Source: a virus
Reading direction: 5' to 3' (one strand)
DNA length: 64,000 bases
Virus record (IMG/VR): IMGVR_UViG_3300042541_001760
Coordinates: 197,053-261,052 of that record
Positions 31,715 to 41,737 of this stretch are shown piece after piece (within the stretch, counting starts at the first letter, position 1; every line of letters starts with the position of its first letter). Below the pieces are notes generated by a model that saw only the letters and a list, made by a program, of their open reading frames with translations, ran no database searches and had not been told where the DNA came from. The position numbers and the translations under genes are program-made.

Positions 31715-34009
31715 TTAACAAGATACACAATTTATATTATATAATATGGATACTTGTACCGTAATGTTTTGGTTTGATAAAGCGTCCGTGGTTTCTTCAC
31801 AACTTGTGTTAACCGTAATTGTATTATTGTTGGTGTCAACTATAACTTCACCAATCCCTGTTACGTCACTTAGTAGTGTATCAACAGTATTATACCAACT
31901 ACTATTTGCTGGAACGTCGTTTAAAGTTGTGGCGGTATAAAATGATTGAGAGTAAGAGTTTCCAGCCACTGTGGCAACCGCAGAGAATGTTGCCGAACTT
32001 AATAAACAATCCGTACAACCATTAGTTAAATCCAAATACCCTTCAAGTAACATTTTACCTAAAGTTCTTTCTGTAATACCACCACTTGATATCGTACTTT
32101 CACAAATATTGTACTCGCTCAAGTTTGATAATATAAATGATCCTGTTACTATTACCGATTTAGTTATCGTACATCCGTCGGTGTCTTGTACTGTTAAAGT
32201 ATATGTCCCTGCGGATAAATTATCAATTGCCGTACCTGTTTGACCATTGACATTTGATGACCATGTTAGGGTAAATGGGGGTATTCCTTGGAATATGTTA
32301 GCGAATATCTCTCCATTGTATCCGTTAGTGGAGCTTGTTGGTATTAATATAAAATTTATTTGCTCGCTCTCATCTATGTAGAAATTACTAGTTGATATAC
32401 ACCCATTACTATCCGTTACCGTCGCCTGATAATAACCTGACGATAAATCATTAAAAGTATATGAACTCAATGGTATTTGACCTGATGGTGGAATAGGAAG
32501 TCCATTACCTCCTTGAATTGAATATATAAATGGTGATGTTCCGCCTGTCGTTTTAAATATCTTTACTATTCCATTATTACCCCCGCAAGTAGTTCCAGAT
32601 GCTTGTGTCGTAACATTATATGATAAAGTTGACTGAACAACAACAGTACCGCTATAAGTACAAATACCATCAGTTATTGTTAGTGTGTATGTATCAGGAA
32701 ATAGATTATTGAACGAAGTATTTAAACTTTGTTGTGGTCGATTATCCGAATCCCCATTACTTTTTTTAAGTGAATAATCATAACTAGAATTTGGATTACC
32801 ATTCAATGTTATTGAAATACTACCATTACTATTACCACAAACACTACTAATGACGTTAGTTGTTGCGACCGCAAAACTATTTGGTTGAGCTAAACTTACT
32901 TGTGTGTTAACACTACAAAGGGACGAATCGGTTACGGTTATATCATAAATACCCCCATATAAATTAGGAAAGGTATATGTTTGTTGGTAAGATATATCAA
33001 TATAATTTATTGATGGTATGTAATACCTATATGGTGGAGTACCATTTATTACCGTTATCTGTATTGCCCCGTTGGGGGCAAAACAAGTCGGCGGTGTTGG
33101 AGTTATAGGCCCTAATGACACCGGAGCCACATCGGTAATAAGCGCATTTTTGGTTGATGTACAACCTTGTGCATCTGTTATAGTAACACTATAATCGCCA
33201 GCGGTTAATCCTGTTATTGAAACTCCAGTTAACGATACATTATTTTCTAATAATCCTGGTGTTGATGATGACCATAAATAAGTATATGGAGCAACTCCGG
33301 TTAATCCCGTAATAAATATTCTACCAACACCAGTACTAACATTACCACAATTTGAGCTATTAACTGAATATAACCCATAATTTAATAGTGTGGAATTCTG
33401 TATTATAGAATTTTCACTTCTACCTGTACACCCTCCTCCGTCATCGGCAATTACATAATACATACCGTACGGTAAATTATCGAAAACGAATGTATCGGAG
33501 TTGGTGGATCCTGTTCTTATTAAATCAGGTTGATACGGTTCATTTGGTGGTGTATTAATAGGAGGTACTCTATTGTTATTATTTTCTAAATATAATTTAT
33601 ATGTGGCCAAACCGTTAGTATTAGCAACCGTTGCGGTTAAAGACCCATTTACTAAACCACAAGTAGTTGGGGTTACGTTAGTAATCGACACACAACTAGA
33701 TGCCGAAGAAACATATATGTTAAGTGTTGTTCTATTGTTTTGTGTTAACTCGGTAGGTCCTCCACAAGAGTCATTTATTTCTAGTACATATAAACCTGCC
33801 GGTAGATTACTATATGTTCTCGGTCCATTTAAAATACCTGTTTCAACCGAAGGTCCTCCACCCTCATTTGGGGACCAAGGATTTGGTAGATACCAAGTAA
33901 TACTCATCGGTTCTGATGTCGTAGATAGATTGAGGGTAAATGACCCCGATGCATTATTTTGACAGTCACCAACTACACTAAAATCACTAAAATTAAAATC
34001 GCAAGCCAT
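31715..34009 (-). CDS. Tail fibre protein with seven SprB-like repeats
   Basis: 764 aa. About seven tandem ~85-residue Ig-like units of the SprB type fill residues 1-630. Each starts with a Cys (T-x-C-G/F), has an N-G-x-(I/L)-x-(I/V) strand and G-x-x-P-(Y/F) turn, and ends L-x-x-G-x-Y-x-(V/L)-T-(V/I)-x-D-x-x-G-C. Good examples are V-A-P-Y-T-Y-L-W-S and L-S-A-G-T-Y-T-L-T-V-Q-D. A different C-terminal domain (about 640-764) is shared with the end of the 34011 protein. The repeats match those of the Flavobacterium gliding adhesin SprB. Likely a host-binding fibre. Confidence 0.85.
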   Translation of the reverse strand: MACDFNFSDFSVVGDCQNNASGSFTLNLSTTSEPMSITWYLPNPWSPNEGGGPSVETGILNGPRTYSNLPAGLYVLEINDSCGGPTELTQNNRTTLNIYVSSASSCVSITNVTPTTCGLVNGSLTATVANTNGLATYKLYLENNNNRVPPINTPPNEPYQPDLIRTGSTNSDTFVFDNLPYGMYYVIADDGGGCTGRSENSIIQNSTLLNYGLYSVNSSNCGNVSTGVGRIFITGLTGVAPYTYLWSSSTPGLLENNVSLTGVSITGLTAGDYSVTITDAQGCTSTKNALITDVAPVSLGPITPTPPTCFAPNGAIQITVINGTPPYRYYIPSINYIDISYQQTYTFPNLYGGIYDITVTDSSLCSVNTQVSLAQPNSFAVATTNVISSVCGNSNGSISITLNGNPNSSYDYSLKKSNGDSDNRPQQSLNTSFNNLFPDTYTLTITDGICTYSGTVVVQSTLSYNVTTQASGTTCGGNNGIVKIFKTTGGTSPFIYSIQGGNGLPIPPSGQIPLSSYTFNDLSSGYYQATVTDSNGCISTSNFYIDESEQINFILIPTSSTNGYNGEIFANIFQGIPPFTLTWSSNVNGQTGTAIDNLSAGTYTLTVQDTDGCTITKSVIVTGSFILSNLSEYNICESTISSGGITERTLGKMLLEGYLDLTNGCTDCLLSSATFSAVATVAGNSYSQSFYTATTLNDVPANSSWYNTVDTLLSDVTGIGEVIVDTNNNTITVNTSCEETTDALSNQNITVQVSILYNINCVSC

Positions 34010-34010
34010 T

Positions 34011-36992
34011 TTATGAACAAGATATATTGAAATTTATTCCCACATTTATTTTAAAATCTGAGTTAAGGTTATTACCATCACAAGTAAGCGTATAAATAGT
34101 CACCTCATTATTTACTATATAATAATCTAACCCATAATCTATAAGTAAATCCAATTGTGATTCAAGTGCCGTTAGCCACTGACTAGACGATGGATAACTA
34201 ACGCCAGGACCTAAAGTTAAACCAAAACCATTATTAAAGAATGGATAACTTATTATCTCAGACCCACCTAATGATATCTTAACATACCACTTGGATGTTA
34301 ATGTATTAAGATTACAATTATTTCCACTAGTGTAATTTAACACCAATTGACTTAAAAGCGAACCAAAAGTAGTTATATTAGGGTTACTAGTCCAAGGATA
34401 AACATCACAAGTTGTTGATGCTTGCGGACAATCAATGGTAAATATTGGACCAATAAGAGTACAAGGGTTACAAGGTACAGGTACAATTTGACAACCTCTT
34501 TGTCTTCTCCATACAAATTTTTGACGATGAAACGCTGAGTTCTCGTATCTAACACCCGTATTCCAAATAGTAGTCGCTGGTACCATTTGTTCAACTAATC
34601 TTATCCAATAGTCCCCCAACCCACCTATGTAATCAATCATTTTTTGATATGTATAATCGGTGTTCGGAGCGTTGTTACCTTCACCGGATTTCAAATACTT
34701 CCAATAGATATATTCTAGTGTTGGGTATCCACCCGTCTTACCGTTTGTTACATATTGTCTATCCCTAACATTAATCATATTTTGCCAAAAGGTCTGAGCA
34801 AATTCAAAGAATGTTTTTTGTGATGGATTTGGGTCAATTAATGTACTATCCAATATCGTTGGATTAAGGTATGTCGGACAATAACAATTACCGCTAATAG
34901 TTAGTCCTGATGCGGGTATTGGGTAATCATAATTACTTGATGTATACCACACATCATAAACTAAGGCTTGTCCGGGATTTAAGAAAAGATCAACATTCTT
35001 TACATTGAGTATTAGTTTTTCATCATCAACAAAATAGAATGAGTTATTTCCGTCGGAATTTCTTCTTAACCCCGTCTCTAAAGTTGACCAACTTTTCTTG
35101 TTATCTATTGTTTTAGTTAAAGTAAATCCTAAGTCTGTATAAGGGAAATCTCTAAATCTATCCAAATAAACTTGACCATATGTGAATGGTGCTAATTTGG
35201 TTTGATAATTAGGGTTCTGACCCGTGAAAGTCGTATTAACAGAATCAAACACCTCATTAGATCTATGTGAAGGTGTACTTTCAAACCATCCAGCACCTAT
35301 TTGAAAATAAAAATTATCTGTGTCTTCGGGAGCTCTTGGGTATCCATTAATGTCTATTGGGAACTCTTCTAAGGTTATATCAGCATCTTCTACTATTGTC
35401 TCTGTAGTAAACCCCGTAAATACTCGTCCTTGGACTTTAAATGTGTTACCAGGTTCTAATACGGGTAGTTCTTTTGAGTATGTTCCTCCTGATATCTGAG
35501 CAAATTCTTGATTGAACTGCGTCATATTAATCTTTTGGTCGGCAACATAAATATACTCATTAAAATCAACCAATGCGTCAGGGGCTCCAACTAATCTTAG
35601 TAACCCCTCTATTGATTTTCTAGTCCCTTTTGATTTAAAAAGGTATGCAGAGTTTAGAATCAAATTTCTATAAAATTGATAATTTAACTCGTCGGGAGTG
35701 TATCCCCTACCAACACCAGGAAACTCACTAAATTCTTCACCACCAAAAACAGAATTTAAGAAATCTTCGTTAGTTATTGGTGATATGTTTTTTGACCATC
35801 CCAAAGTTTGGGATAAGTTCTTTAATAGTTGTGATGGTATGTCATTACCCACATTATAATTAACTGAATTCATAAAAGCCAGAGCGTCTATGAATTTCTT
35901 TACTTGATCAAAACTTCTACCATATAACTCTAAAACTTTACTTATTTTTTGGTCATATGTATCAAAATCTTTAAACGCACCTGTGGTTAAAAATCTATTA
36001 ATTAAATTTGTTTTAAATGAGTCAAAATTTTCAGCAATAACACTTACACTTACCACATAATCTTTAAATACCGGAGTTCGTATATCTAAATTCCAAACAC
36101 CGTCCAATGGCCAAGTTACTGATTGGGTGGTAACATAATACTTACCATTATTATCTTCTTCCACAACCTGAAAATCGGCAGTATAAATTGGTGTTACCAA
36201 TCTATTGAGTAAAAATCTCTCAATCTCATCAAAATCCTGCCCGAAAACCATTTCAGTTGTTTGGTAATTAGGTCTTATGATAAAATTATCGTAAGTTGTG
36301 GTTACCCCCGTAAAAGGATTACCTCTAACAAACATTTTTAATGTCCCTGAAGATAAGTTATCCGTAGGGGTCATAGAGATTAATGGGTGACTACTTCCAT
36401 TAATATATAAACTATATTTTGTAAAGGTGGTTGTCATATCCCTAAGTGGGGACAATTCAATCTCACTAACACTTATATTTCTTGGTGCGTTTATCGTAAA
36501 ATCAATATCAAAAGGATTCCTTATCCTCGCAAGGTCGATTTCCAAATAACTCACGTCATTAATAACATTGTAAGATATATTTGTTGCAGTTGCCCCTGTC
36601 GTATAATTTGGTGATTTAAATGTAACCTCTAAAGCGGCAGGGAAAAAATTAATTATTTTTGTAATTGATACAGATAACCTTTTAGTTAATGAACCGTATT
36701 GTGAAAAATTGGAAACCTGACTTAAATCAAAATTTGGATATACTTTAAAGTTTTTCTCAATAATTGATCTTGATTCTTCTACAGATCTAACACCAAGACT
36801 ATCTAATGTAATAGGGTCAGAAAAAGAACCTATAACAAAATCCCTATTAGATTTTTCCGTAATTCCTACTGTAAACTCAAAATTACCTTGTGTCAATCCA
36901 CCTCCCGCAACTAATTGGAAACCAACTAAATTGTCAGAAAAAGTATTATCTGCGGTCGCTTTTTGCGGTGGACAAGTATATTTTTTAGCCAT
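34011..36992 (-). CDS. Large tail/baseplate protein, 993 aa
   Basis: The N-terminal third is beta-rich. The middle (about 350-500) has a helical segment Y-G-R-S-F-D-Q-V-K-K-F-I-D-A-L and S-K-G-T-R-K-S-I-E-G-L-L-R, as in tail protein I/baseplate-wedge proteins that join the fibre to the baseplate. The C-terminal ~110 residues share a W-x-x-x-L, V/I-T-I/V and C pattern with the 764-aa SprB protein, suggesting a common attachment domain. It overlaps the next gene by one base. Probably a wedge component that carries fibres. Confidence 0.78.
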   Translation of the reverse strand: MAKKYTCPPQKATADNTFSDNLVGFQLVAGGGLTQGNFEFTVGITEKSNRDFVIGSFSDPITLDSLGVRSVEESRSIIEKNFKVYPNFDLSQVSNFSQYGSLTKRLSVSITKIINFFPAALEVTFKSPNYTTGATATNISYNVINDVSYLEIDLARIRNPFDIDFTINAPRNISVSEIELSPLRDMTTTFTKYSLYINGSSHPLISMTPTDNLSSGTLKMFVRGNPFTGVTTTYDNFIIRPNYQTTEMVFGQDFDEIERFLLNRLVTPIYTADFQVVEEDNNGKYYVTTQSVTWPLDGVWNLDIRTPVFKDYVVSVSVIAENFDSFKTNLINRFLTTGAFKDFDTYDQKISKVLELYGRSFDQVKKFIDALAFMNSVNYNVGNDIPSQLLKNLSQTLGWSKNISPITNEDFLNSVFGGEEFSEFPGVGRGYTPDELNYQFYRNLILNSAYLFKSKGTRKSIEGLLRLVGAPDALVDFNEYIYVADQKINMTQFNQEFAQISGGTYSKELPVLEPGNTFKVQGRVFTGFTTETIVEDADITLEEFPIDINGYPRAPEDTDNFYFQIGAGWFESTPSHRSNEVFDSVNTTFTGQNPNYQTKLAPFTYGQVYLDRFRDFPYTDLGFTLTKTIDNKKSWSTLETGLRRNSDGNNSFYFVDDEKLILNVKNVDLFLNPGQALVYDVWYTSSNYDYPIPASGLTISGNCYCPTYLNPTILDSTLIDPNPSQKTFFEFAQTFWQNMINVRDRQYVTNGKTGGYPTLEYIYWKYLKSGEGNNAPNTDYTYQKMIDYIGGLGDYWIRLVEQMVPATTIWNTGVRYENSAFHRQKFVWRRQRGCQIVPVPCNPCTLIGPIFTIDCPQASTTCDVYPWTSNPNITTFGSLLSQLVLNYTSGNNCNLNTLTSKWYVKISLGGSEIISYPFFNNGFGLTLGPGVSYPSSSQWLTALESQLDLLIDYGLDYYIVNNEVTIYTLTCDGNNLNSDFKINVGINFNISCS

Positions 36993-37900
36993 TATTGAGT
37001 GATATTTACAAAGTTTTTACTGTAATCAATATTAGTTCCCCTATCCTGTCTAACTTCATATAATAACTCATTAAATTCATCTCTAACCTCATAAAGATTG
37101 TATTGTTTGTAAATATTGTTATTACTGTCGTATATAGTGTAAATACCATCGTCCATAGATTTGGTTTGATTACCGTATAGAGCAATTGCCAGGGTTGATA
37201 TGTCATGTTCCACAATCTCAACCTCAATACTAATAGGATTGAAGTATGTGTTACTTATAACCACATTTTGATTGGGTTGTCCAATGAATGGGGTTGCGTT
37301 AGGCTTGTTTGTTGGTGATGATGATGGTGAAACTGTACAAAATAGTAAATTTGTCGCTCCATCAACATATCTATATCTAATTGATTTCTGTGATGAGTTT
37401 GTCTGATTTTCTGTAACAGGCTCACAATAAAATGAAGATGTTATGATTCTAAAAAAGTTGGGTATTTTACTTCCGTCAGGGTTTAAATATTCTATTCTGA
37501 ATCCAACCAATCCTTGAGCCACGAATTTATTTCTGTATTGAGATGGTACTTGTTCTAAATTAAAAATTAACCCCTTAACATTTGGTATTGCCGATAACAC
37601 ACCGCAATCATTAATTGTTGTTCTGATTTGTGCCGGTCTAAGATATAGGTTATAGATACCTAAAGCATTAAATTGATCTGCGGGTAGTTTTAGGTTATAT
37701 AAACCCCCTAATATCTCAACATCTGCATTACCTCCCGTTTCTCCGTTATTAAAATATGGTTTTAAAACATCCTGAGCATTTAATGTTGTAAGTGTGAAAT
37801 TATCAGTATTATCCCTACTTGGGGTATAATTTAGTATTATCTCAACATCTTCGGGGGAAACATCCGCCGGCCTTATAGTTCCATATGATCCAGTTGCCAT
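36992..37900 (-). CDS. Tail structural protein, 302 aa
   Basis: Starts M-A-T-G-S-Y-G-T-I-R-P-A-D-V-S-P-E-D-V; beta-rich, ending in a charged segment (L-L-Y-E-V-R-Q-D-R-G). I recall homologues in uncultured T4-like phages beside baseplate genes, without a defined role. It abuts the 993-aa gene and is in the same late run. A TATTTAT element lies 37 bases upstream. Confidence 0.75.
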   Translation of the reverse strand: MATGSYGTIRPADVSPEDVEIILNYTPSRDNTDNFTLTTLNAQDVLKPYFNNGETGGNADVEILGGLYNLKLPADQFNALGIYNLYLRPAQIRTTINDCGVLSAIPNVKGLIFNLEQVPSQYRNKFVAQGLVGFRIEYLNPDGSKIPNFFRIITSSFYCEPVTENQTNSSQKSIRYRYVDGATNLLFCTVSPSSSPTNKPNATPFIGQPNQNVVISNTYFNPISIEVEIVEHDISTLAIALYGNQTKSMDDGIYTIYDSNNNIYKQYNLYEVRDEFNELLYEVRQDRGTNIDYSKNFVNITQ

Positions 37901-37937
37901 CTTTTTTAATTAAATTATTATTTTTTTAACCATATTT

Positions 37938-37944
37938 ATAAATA
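37938..37944 (-). promoter_or_regulatory. TATTTAT element, candidate late promoter
   Basis: TATTTAT on the minus strand, 37 bases before the start at 37900. It is part of a near palindrome, so it also reads on the plus strand. Confidence 0.3.
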
Positions 37945-37951
37945 CTTAATG

Positions 37952-39142
37952 TTAGGTTTTATTGACATTAAAAAATTTATAACCATACGATACTAACCCC
38001 CCTATTGTTGATACCTCACCCAATCTGTGTATACTTTCAAGTGCTGAATTTTTACCTCTCTCTATATATACATTGGAAAACACCTGTACCTGATCGATTA
38101 CATTTAATAATGCCTCATCTTTAGTTAATCCTGACGAAACCAACCAATTTTGTGTTAATCCTGACGACTTCACAACATATATTGTTGATCCATCATCATA
38201 GTCATAATAATCAACACCATTAATAGTGTAAGCATCCGACATATTATCGGGGGTTCTACCTTTGTAGATACCAACAGTGTTACTTGTTCCTGTTATTTGT
38301 TGATTAAGTTTAAACGACTTACCGTCTTTTGTTGCGTCACCTTTATATTGTGATAAGTCACCCAATGTTGATTTTGTATAACCCGTAATATAAAAAGGAA
38401 CTGTTGTATAGTTTGAACTAATATGAGCCAATAAATTGGTGTTTGAGTCCCCCGAAAAAATGTAGTCATACATTATTGGGGTTCCTGACCAATCACCTCC
38501 TTGTGGTACAAAATAAGCAGTTCCATTGGGGTTGAATATTGGTACATTTGTGAATGGTACTTGGACTTGTTTTTCGATTACCGTCACCCCGAATTGAGTA
38601 TATCCCGATAGTGTTATAGTATATTGAGCACTTCCCGATGGATATGTATGTGATGTGTAATTTGGTGCTACCGAAGTTAAAGTTTGTACTGGTGTATTAT
38701 CACCCCAATTTATCTTAAAAGTAGAACTTTTTAGAAATTTCTTATACTTAACATCTGATGTATTGTACACATAGTAAGTCGATGAGTTAATCCCCGTGAC
38801 CGCCGAGAATAAAAAGTTAGTAATAACATCTTTTTGTAAAATAGCCCCATCAAAAACAGAATAATAACCAATGTCCGTAATATTTTGAGTAAATAAAATT
38901 GGTATTGTTAATCCCGTCATTAAGGAAGTTCCACTTGTACCACCAGTGACCACCGCAGACATTTGTAATTGTACTCTTGTGGATGCGGTTGTAAAATAGA
39001 AGTTTTCCGTATAACTCGTAAAGTCGCAACAGGTCAAGTCCAAACTAAGGGTAACTCCCGTAGATGCGGTATATACCATTGTAACAATATCGCTAGTTAT
39101 TACTTCAGGTGAAATCTTAATATAGTATCTTTGATCCTCCAT
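37952..39142 (-). CDS. Tail protein with PKD-like domain, 396 aa
   Basis: Beta-rich throughout. A PKD-type segment lies at about 145-200: I-N-W-G-D-N-T-P then S-H-T-Y-P-S-G-S-A-Q-Y-T-I-T-L-S-G, the W-G-D-G / H-x-Y / Y-x-I-x-L pattern of these Ig-like modules. The end reads V-S-Y-G-Y-K-F-F-N-V-N-K. It shares a base with the next gene. PKD domains in phage tails usually bind surface glycans or stabilise fibres. Confidence 0.75.
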   Translation of the reverse strand: MEDQRYYIKISPEVITSDIVTMVYTASTGVTLSLDLTCCDFTSYTENFYFTTASTRVQLQMSAVVTGGTSGTSLMTGLTIPILFTQNITDIGYYSVFDGAILQKDVITNFLFSAVTGINSSTYYVYNTSDVKYKKFLKSSTFKINWGDNTPVQTLTSVAPNYTSHTYPSGSAQYTITLSGYTQFGVTVIEKQVQVPFTNVPIFNPNGTAYFVPQGGDWSGTPIMYDYIFSGDSNTNLLAHISSNYTTVPFYITGYTKSTLGDLSQYKGDATKDGKSFKLNQQITGTSNTVGIYKGRTPDNMSDAYTINGVDYYDYDDGSTIYVVKSSGLTQNWLVSSGLTKDEALLNVIDQVQVFSNVYIERGKNSALESIHRLGEVSTIGGLVSYGYKFFNVNKT

Positions 39143-39969
39143 TAACTTGGGTTAACATACTCATACCAATTTATGGGTTTGGATTCATAACCAACCCTAA
39201 TATCTGACCCGTTCGCATAATCGAATATTTGATATGTGTAATCAGAATAATCTAATTTTACCTTATAGTAAAAATACTTTTCTCCGTTAAACCCATACTT
39301 ATCGCCCGATAATTCATTTGATCCTTGATTTCTATTTATCATTTTTACGAAATTACCGGTACTCCCATTAAAAAATTTAGCCGACATATAAAATGTGTCA
39401 ATATTTAAAAACTCTCTACTTTTTAACCAATAAAAAAAGTAACCTTCTTTTTGTTGTCCAACAAAATCTAATTTAAATCTAGGTACACTAATATTAACAT
39501 CGGGTAGGTATGTTGATATTGATTTTAATTCATCTAACGATTCGTTCGCAAATAGAATTACAGTAAAGTAATTTTTTTGAGTTTTACCATCTTTAGTATC
39601 GTAAAAATCTAATTTAAAAAATGACTTTTGGAATGGTTTTGTGGTATAATATATGTCTTTATCGGAGAATCCTTCACTATTATAATTTGCCTCCCAATAA
39701 GTTGGAATTGCGGTATTCATAAAATTTAAATCAGCACTATAAAAATAAAAATTGTAATTAACTGACGTTTCGTTATTATTAGGGTATTTTTTATTCTGAA
39801 ATCTTGCCAACTCAAAATCTTTTGGTTTACCAATTACTTTTTCAATTATATCCTCTTGTATTTTATCAATACTATCATCCCTACCATAGAAATCCCATTT
39901 GATTTCCACGGGAATATCAATATACTTATCAGTACTTGTTTTAACTATCTTAAACTTATTCACACTCAT
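39142..39969 (-). CDS. Tail structural protein, 275 aa
   Basis: The ATG at 39969 (M-S-V-N-K-F-K-I-V-K-T) is preferred; the upstream one at 39987 adds six residues and more overlap with the preceding gene. Mixed alpha/beta with many Tyr, Phe and Lys, no known motif. It overlaps the upstream structural gene by 14 bases. Same late run as the baseplate genes. Confidence 0.7.
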   Translation of the reverse strand: MSVNKFKIVKTSTDKYIDIPVEIKWDFYGRDDSIDKIQEDIIEKVIGKPKDFELARFQNKKYPNNNETSVNYNFYFYSADLNFMNTAIPTYWEANYNSEGFSDKDIYYTTKPFQKSFFKLDFYDTKDGKTQKNYFTVILFANESLDELKSISTYLPDVNISVPRFKLDFVGQQKEGYFFYWLKSREFLNIDTFYMSAKFFNGSTGNFVKMINRNQGSNELSGDKYGFNGEKYFYYKVKLDYSDYTYQIFDYANGSDIRVGYESKPINWYEYVNPS

Positions 39970-41737
39970 CTGTAGTAGGTAAAGCAACCGTATTTATTGT
40001 TGATAAAGGTGTTGACGCACCTTCAGGGATTACTCTAAATATCGTATTAGTAAAAGGATAATGAACCCCATTTAAAAACGGATAATCAACTCCAATACCA
40101 TCGGTATCTATAAACCCATATGTATATATATCTCTCCAAATGAAAGTTCCATTGGTTTTTGAAAAAACAGCATAATCAGGTATTTCACTTACCGTTGCAG
40201 GGTCTCCATCCTCAATATATGATGAAAAATCCCTTATTTTAATTGGGTTATGTGGTTTATAGTAGTACCCTAGCGGATTTGCCGGTGGTGCTTGTTGCGT
40301 TATGTTTATATTAAAATGAGTAGGATTATATATTATTTTATGATAATACTCGGAAATAACTCTCTCGGTATATTCATAATCATTCCACTCACAAAAATCA
40401 CCATCAAGAGTATCTCCATTTATTAATGGTTTGTTATAGTAAAAAGTTTTACCATTGACCGCATATGATATTGTTGGTATGGACGTATATGCGTTTGGTG
40501 TTAGGTTTTGTGGGGCATTGTCCCACCAATCAGATGGTTGTCCATTTTTTAATGGTATATTAAAATCAAAACCTTGCTTCAACGCAATATTTGAATTTAC
40601 AGATGGATAGGTGGGACTTGATGTCCATCCAAATCTACCAATCCACTGAAAAGTAAAGAATAGTTGGGTTATAGGTCGGTTTTGATTGTCAACTAAATCA
40701 TCTATTGATATGTCTTTTGAGAAAGATAATGTATATGATTGACTACCTTCTTTTACCGAAATCCTTGATACCTTATTCGGAGTTAATCCTGATGGTTCAT
40801 ATTGCTTAATTACCTTGAATGGGTTTAATTCAAATCCTGCGTTTACCAACATCGCATCCTGCGGATTTGTTATTATTTTATGTCTTCTAATATAATATTC
40901 AGACATTGTATCTTGGTAGTTATTCTCGTCAATAACTCTTTTAAATGTCCCTGTAGTTCCCGCATCAAAAGTGTTTCCAGTATATCCTAAATTTGAAATA
41001 CTAAACACATATTCATCTGACCCATAATCACCATCACCTAATTCATAAACTTGAAATAAACTTTGTCCATTATAATTAATAGATAGGTAAGCGAACTCAC
41101 CGACACTTAATCCATGTCTACAAACAGATCTAAATGTTATTAAACTTTGTCCGTTTGATGTAGAACCAGTTATGATAAATGGTATTCCGTCAAACGCCGT
41201 CCAATTTAAAGTCGTATTGGTCATTGGTTCAACCGCCTTTAGAGTTTTATTTACATTATCATAAGGATAACTAATAAAAAAATTCCAATTATAAGATGAC
41301 GCACTTGTACCAATGAAATTAATATGATTATTCGGTCCGGTAGTATAACCCACAACATTATTATCAGTCCTCATTAAATCAAATTCATTATACAATGGAT
41401 AACCTGACCAATAAACCGAATTACTATTACTACAAAACTGTCTAGACGATGTTAAGGCATTAACATAATATAGATTTTCAGTAAATGGTTTATAATCAGT
41501 TTGACCATAATAAGTATTTTTAAACAAATATGTTATTTTGGTAACTGGTCTAAATGTAGTTGATGATTGTCTTTCATTTTCAAACACCTGAGCTAAATCA
41601 ATAGTATTACTTCTATCAAATTCAACAGATTCCTTGGAGGTCTGTGATAAACCAACATCAACCATATTATCAACAATTGGTGATGATTTGTACCTTAAAG
41701 TACTAAGGACTATTTTTGTATTATTCTCGTTTCCCAT
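39956..41737 (-). CDS. Tail structural protein, 593 aa
   Basis: Starts M-G-N-E-N-N-T-K-I-V-L-S-T-L-R-Y-K; beta-rich, aromatic-rich, with Tyr/Asn-dense loops typical of baseplate or fibre proteins. No catalytic motif. I recall the same N-terminal pattern beside giant baseplate proteins in uncultured Bacteroidetes phages. Its start shares one base with the stop of the 2067-aa gene, so translation is probably coupled. Confidence 0.75.
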   Translation of the reverse strand: MGNENNTKIVLSTLRYKSSPIVDNMVDVGLSQTSKESVEFDRSNTIDLAQVFENERQSSTTFRPVTKITYLFKNTYYGQTDYKPFTENLYYVNALTSSRQFCSNSNSVYWSGYPLYNEFDLMRTDNNVVGYTTGPNNHINFIGTSASSYNWNFFISYPYDNVNKTLKAVEPMTNTTLNWTAFDGIPFIITGSTSNGQSLITFRSVCRHGLSVGEFAYLSINYNGQSLFQVYELGDGDYGSDEYVFSISNLGYTGNTFDAGTTGTFKRVIDENNYQDTMSEYYIRRHKIITNPQDAMLVNAGFELNPFKVIKQYEPSGLTPNKVSRISVKEGSQSYTLSFSKDISIDDLVDNQNRPITQLFFTFQWIGRFGWTSSPTYPSVNSNIALKQGFDFNIPLKNGQPSDWWDNAPQNLTPNAYTSIPTISYAVNGKTFYYNKPLINGDTLDGDFCEWNDYEYTERVISEYYHKIIYNPTHFNINITQQAPPANPLGYYYKPHNPIKIRDFSSYIEDGDPATVSEIPDYAVFSKTNGTFIWRDIYTYGFIDTDGIGVDYPFLNGVHYPFTNTIFRVIPEGASTPLSTINTVALPTTDECE

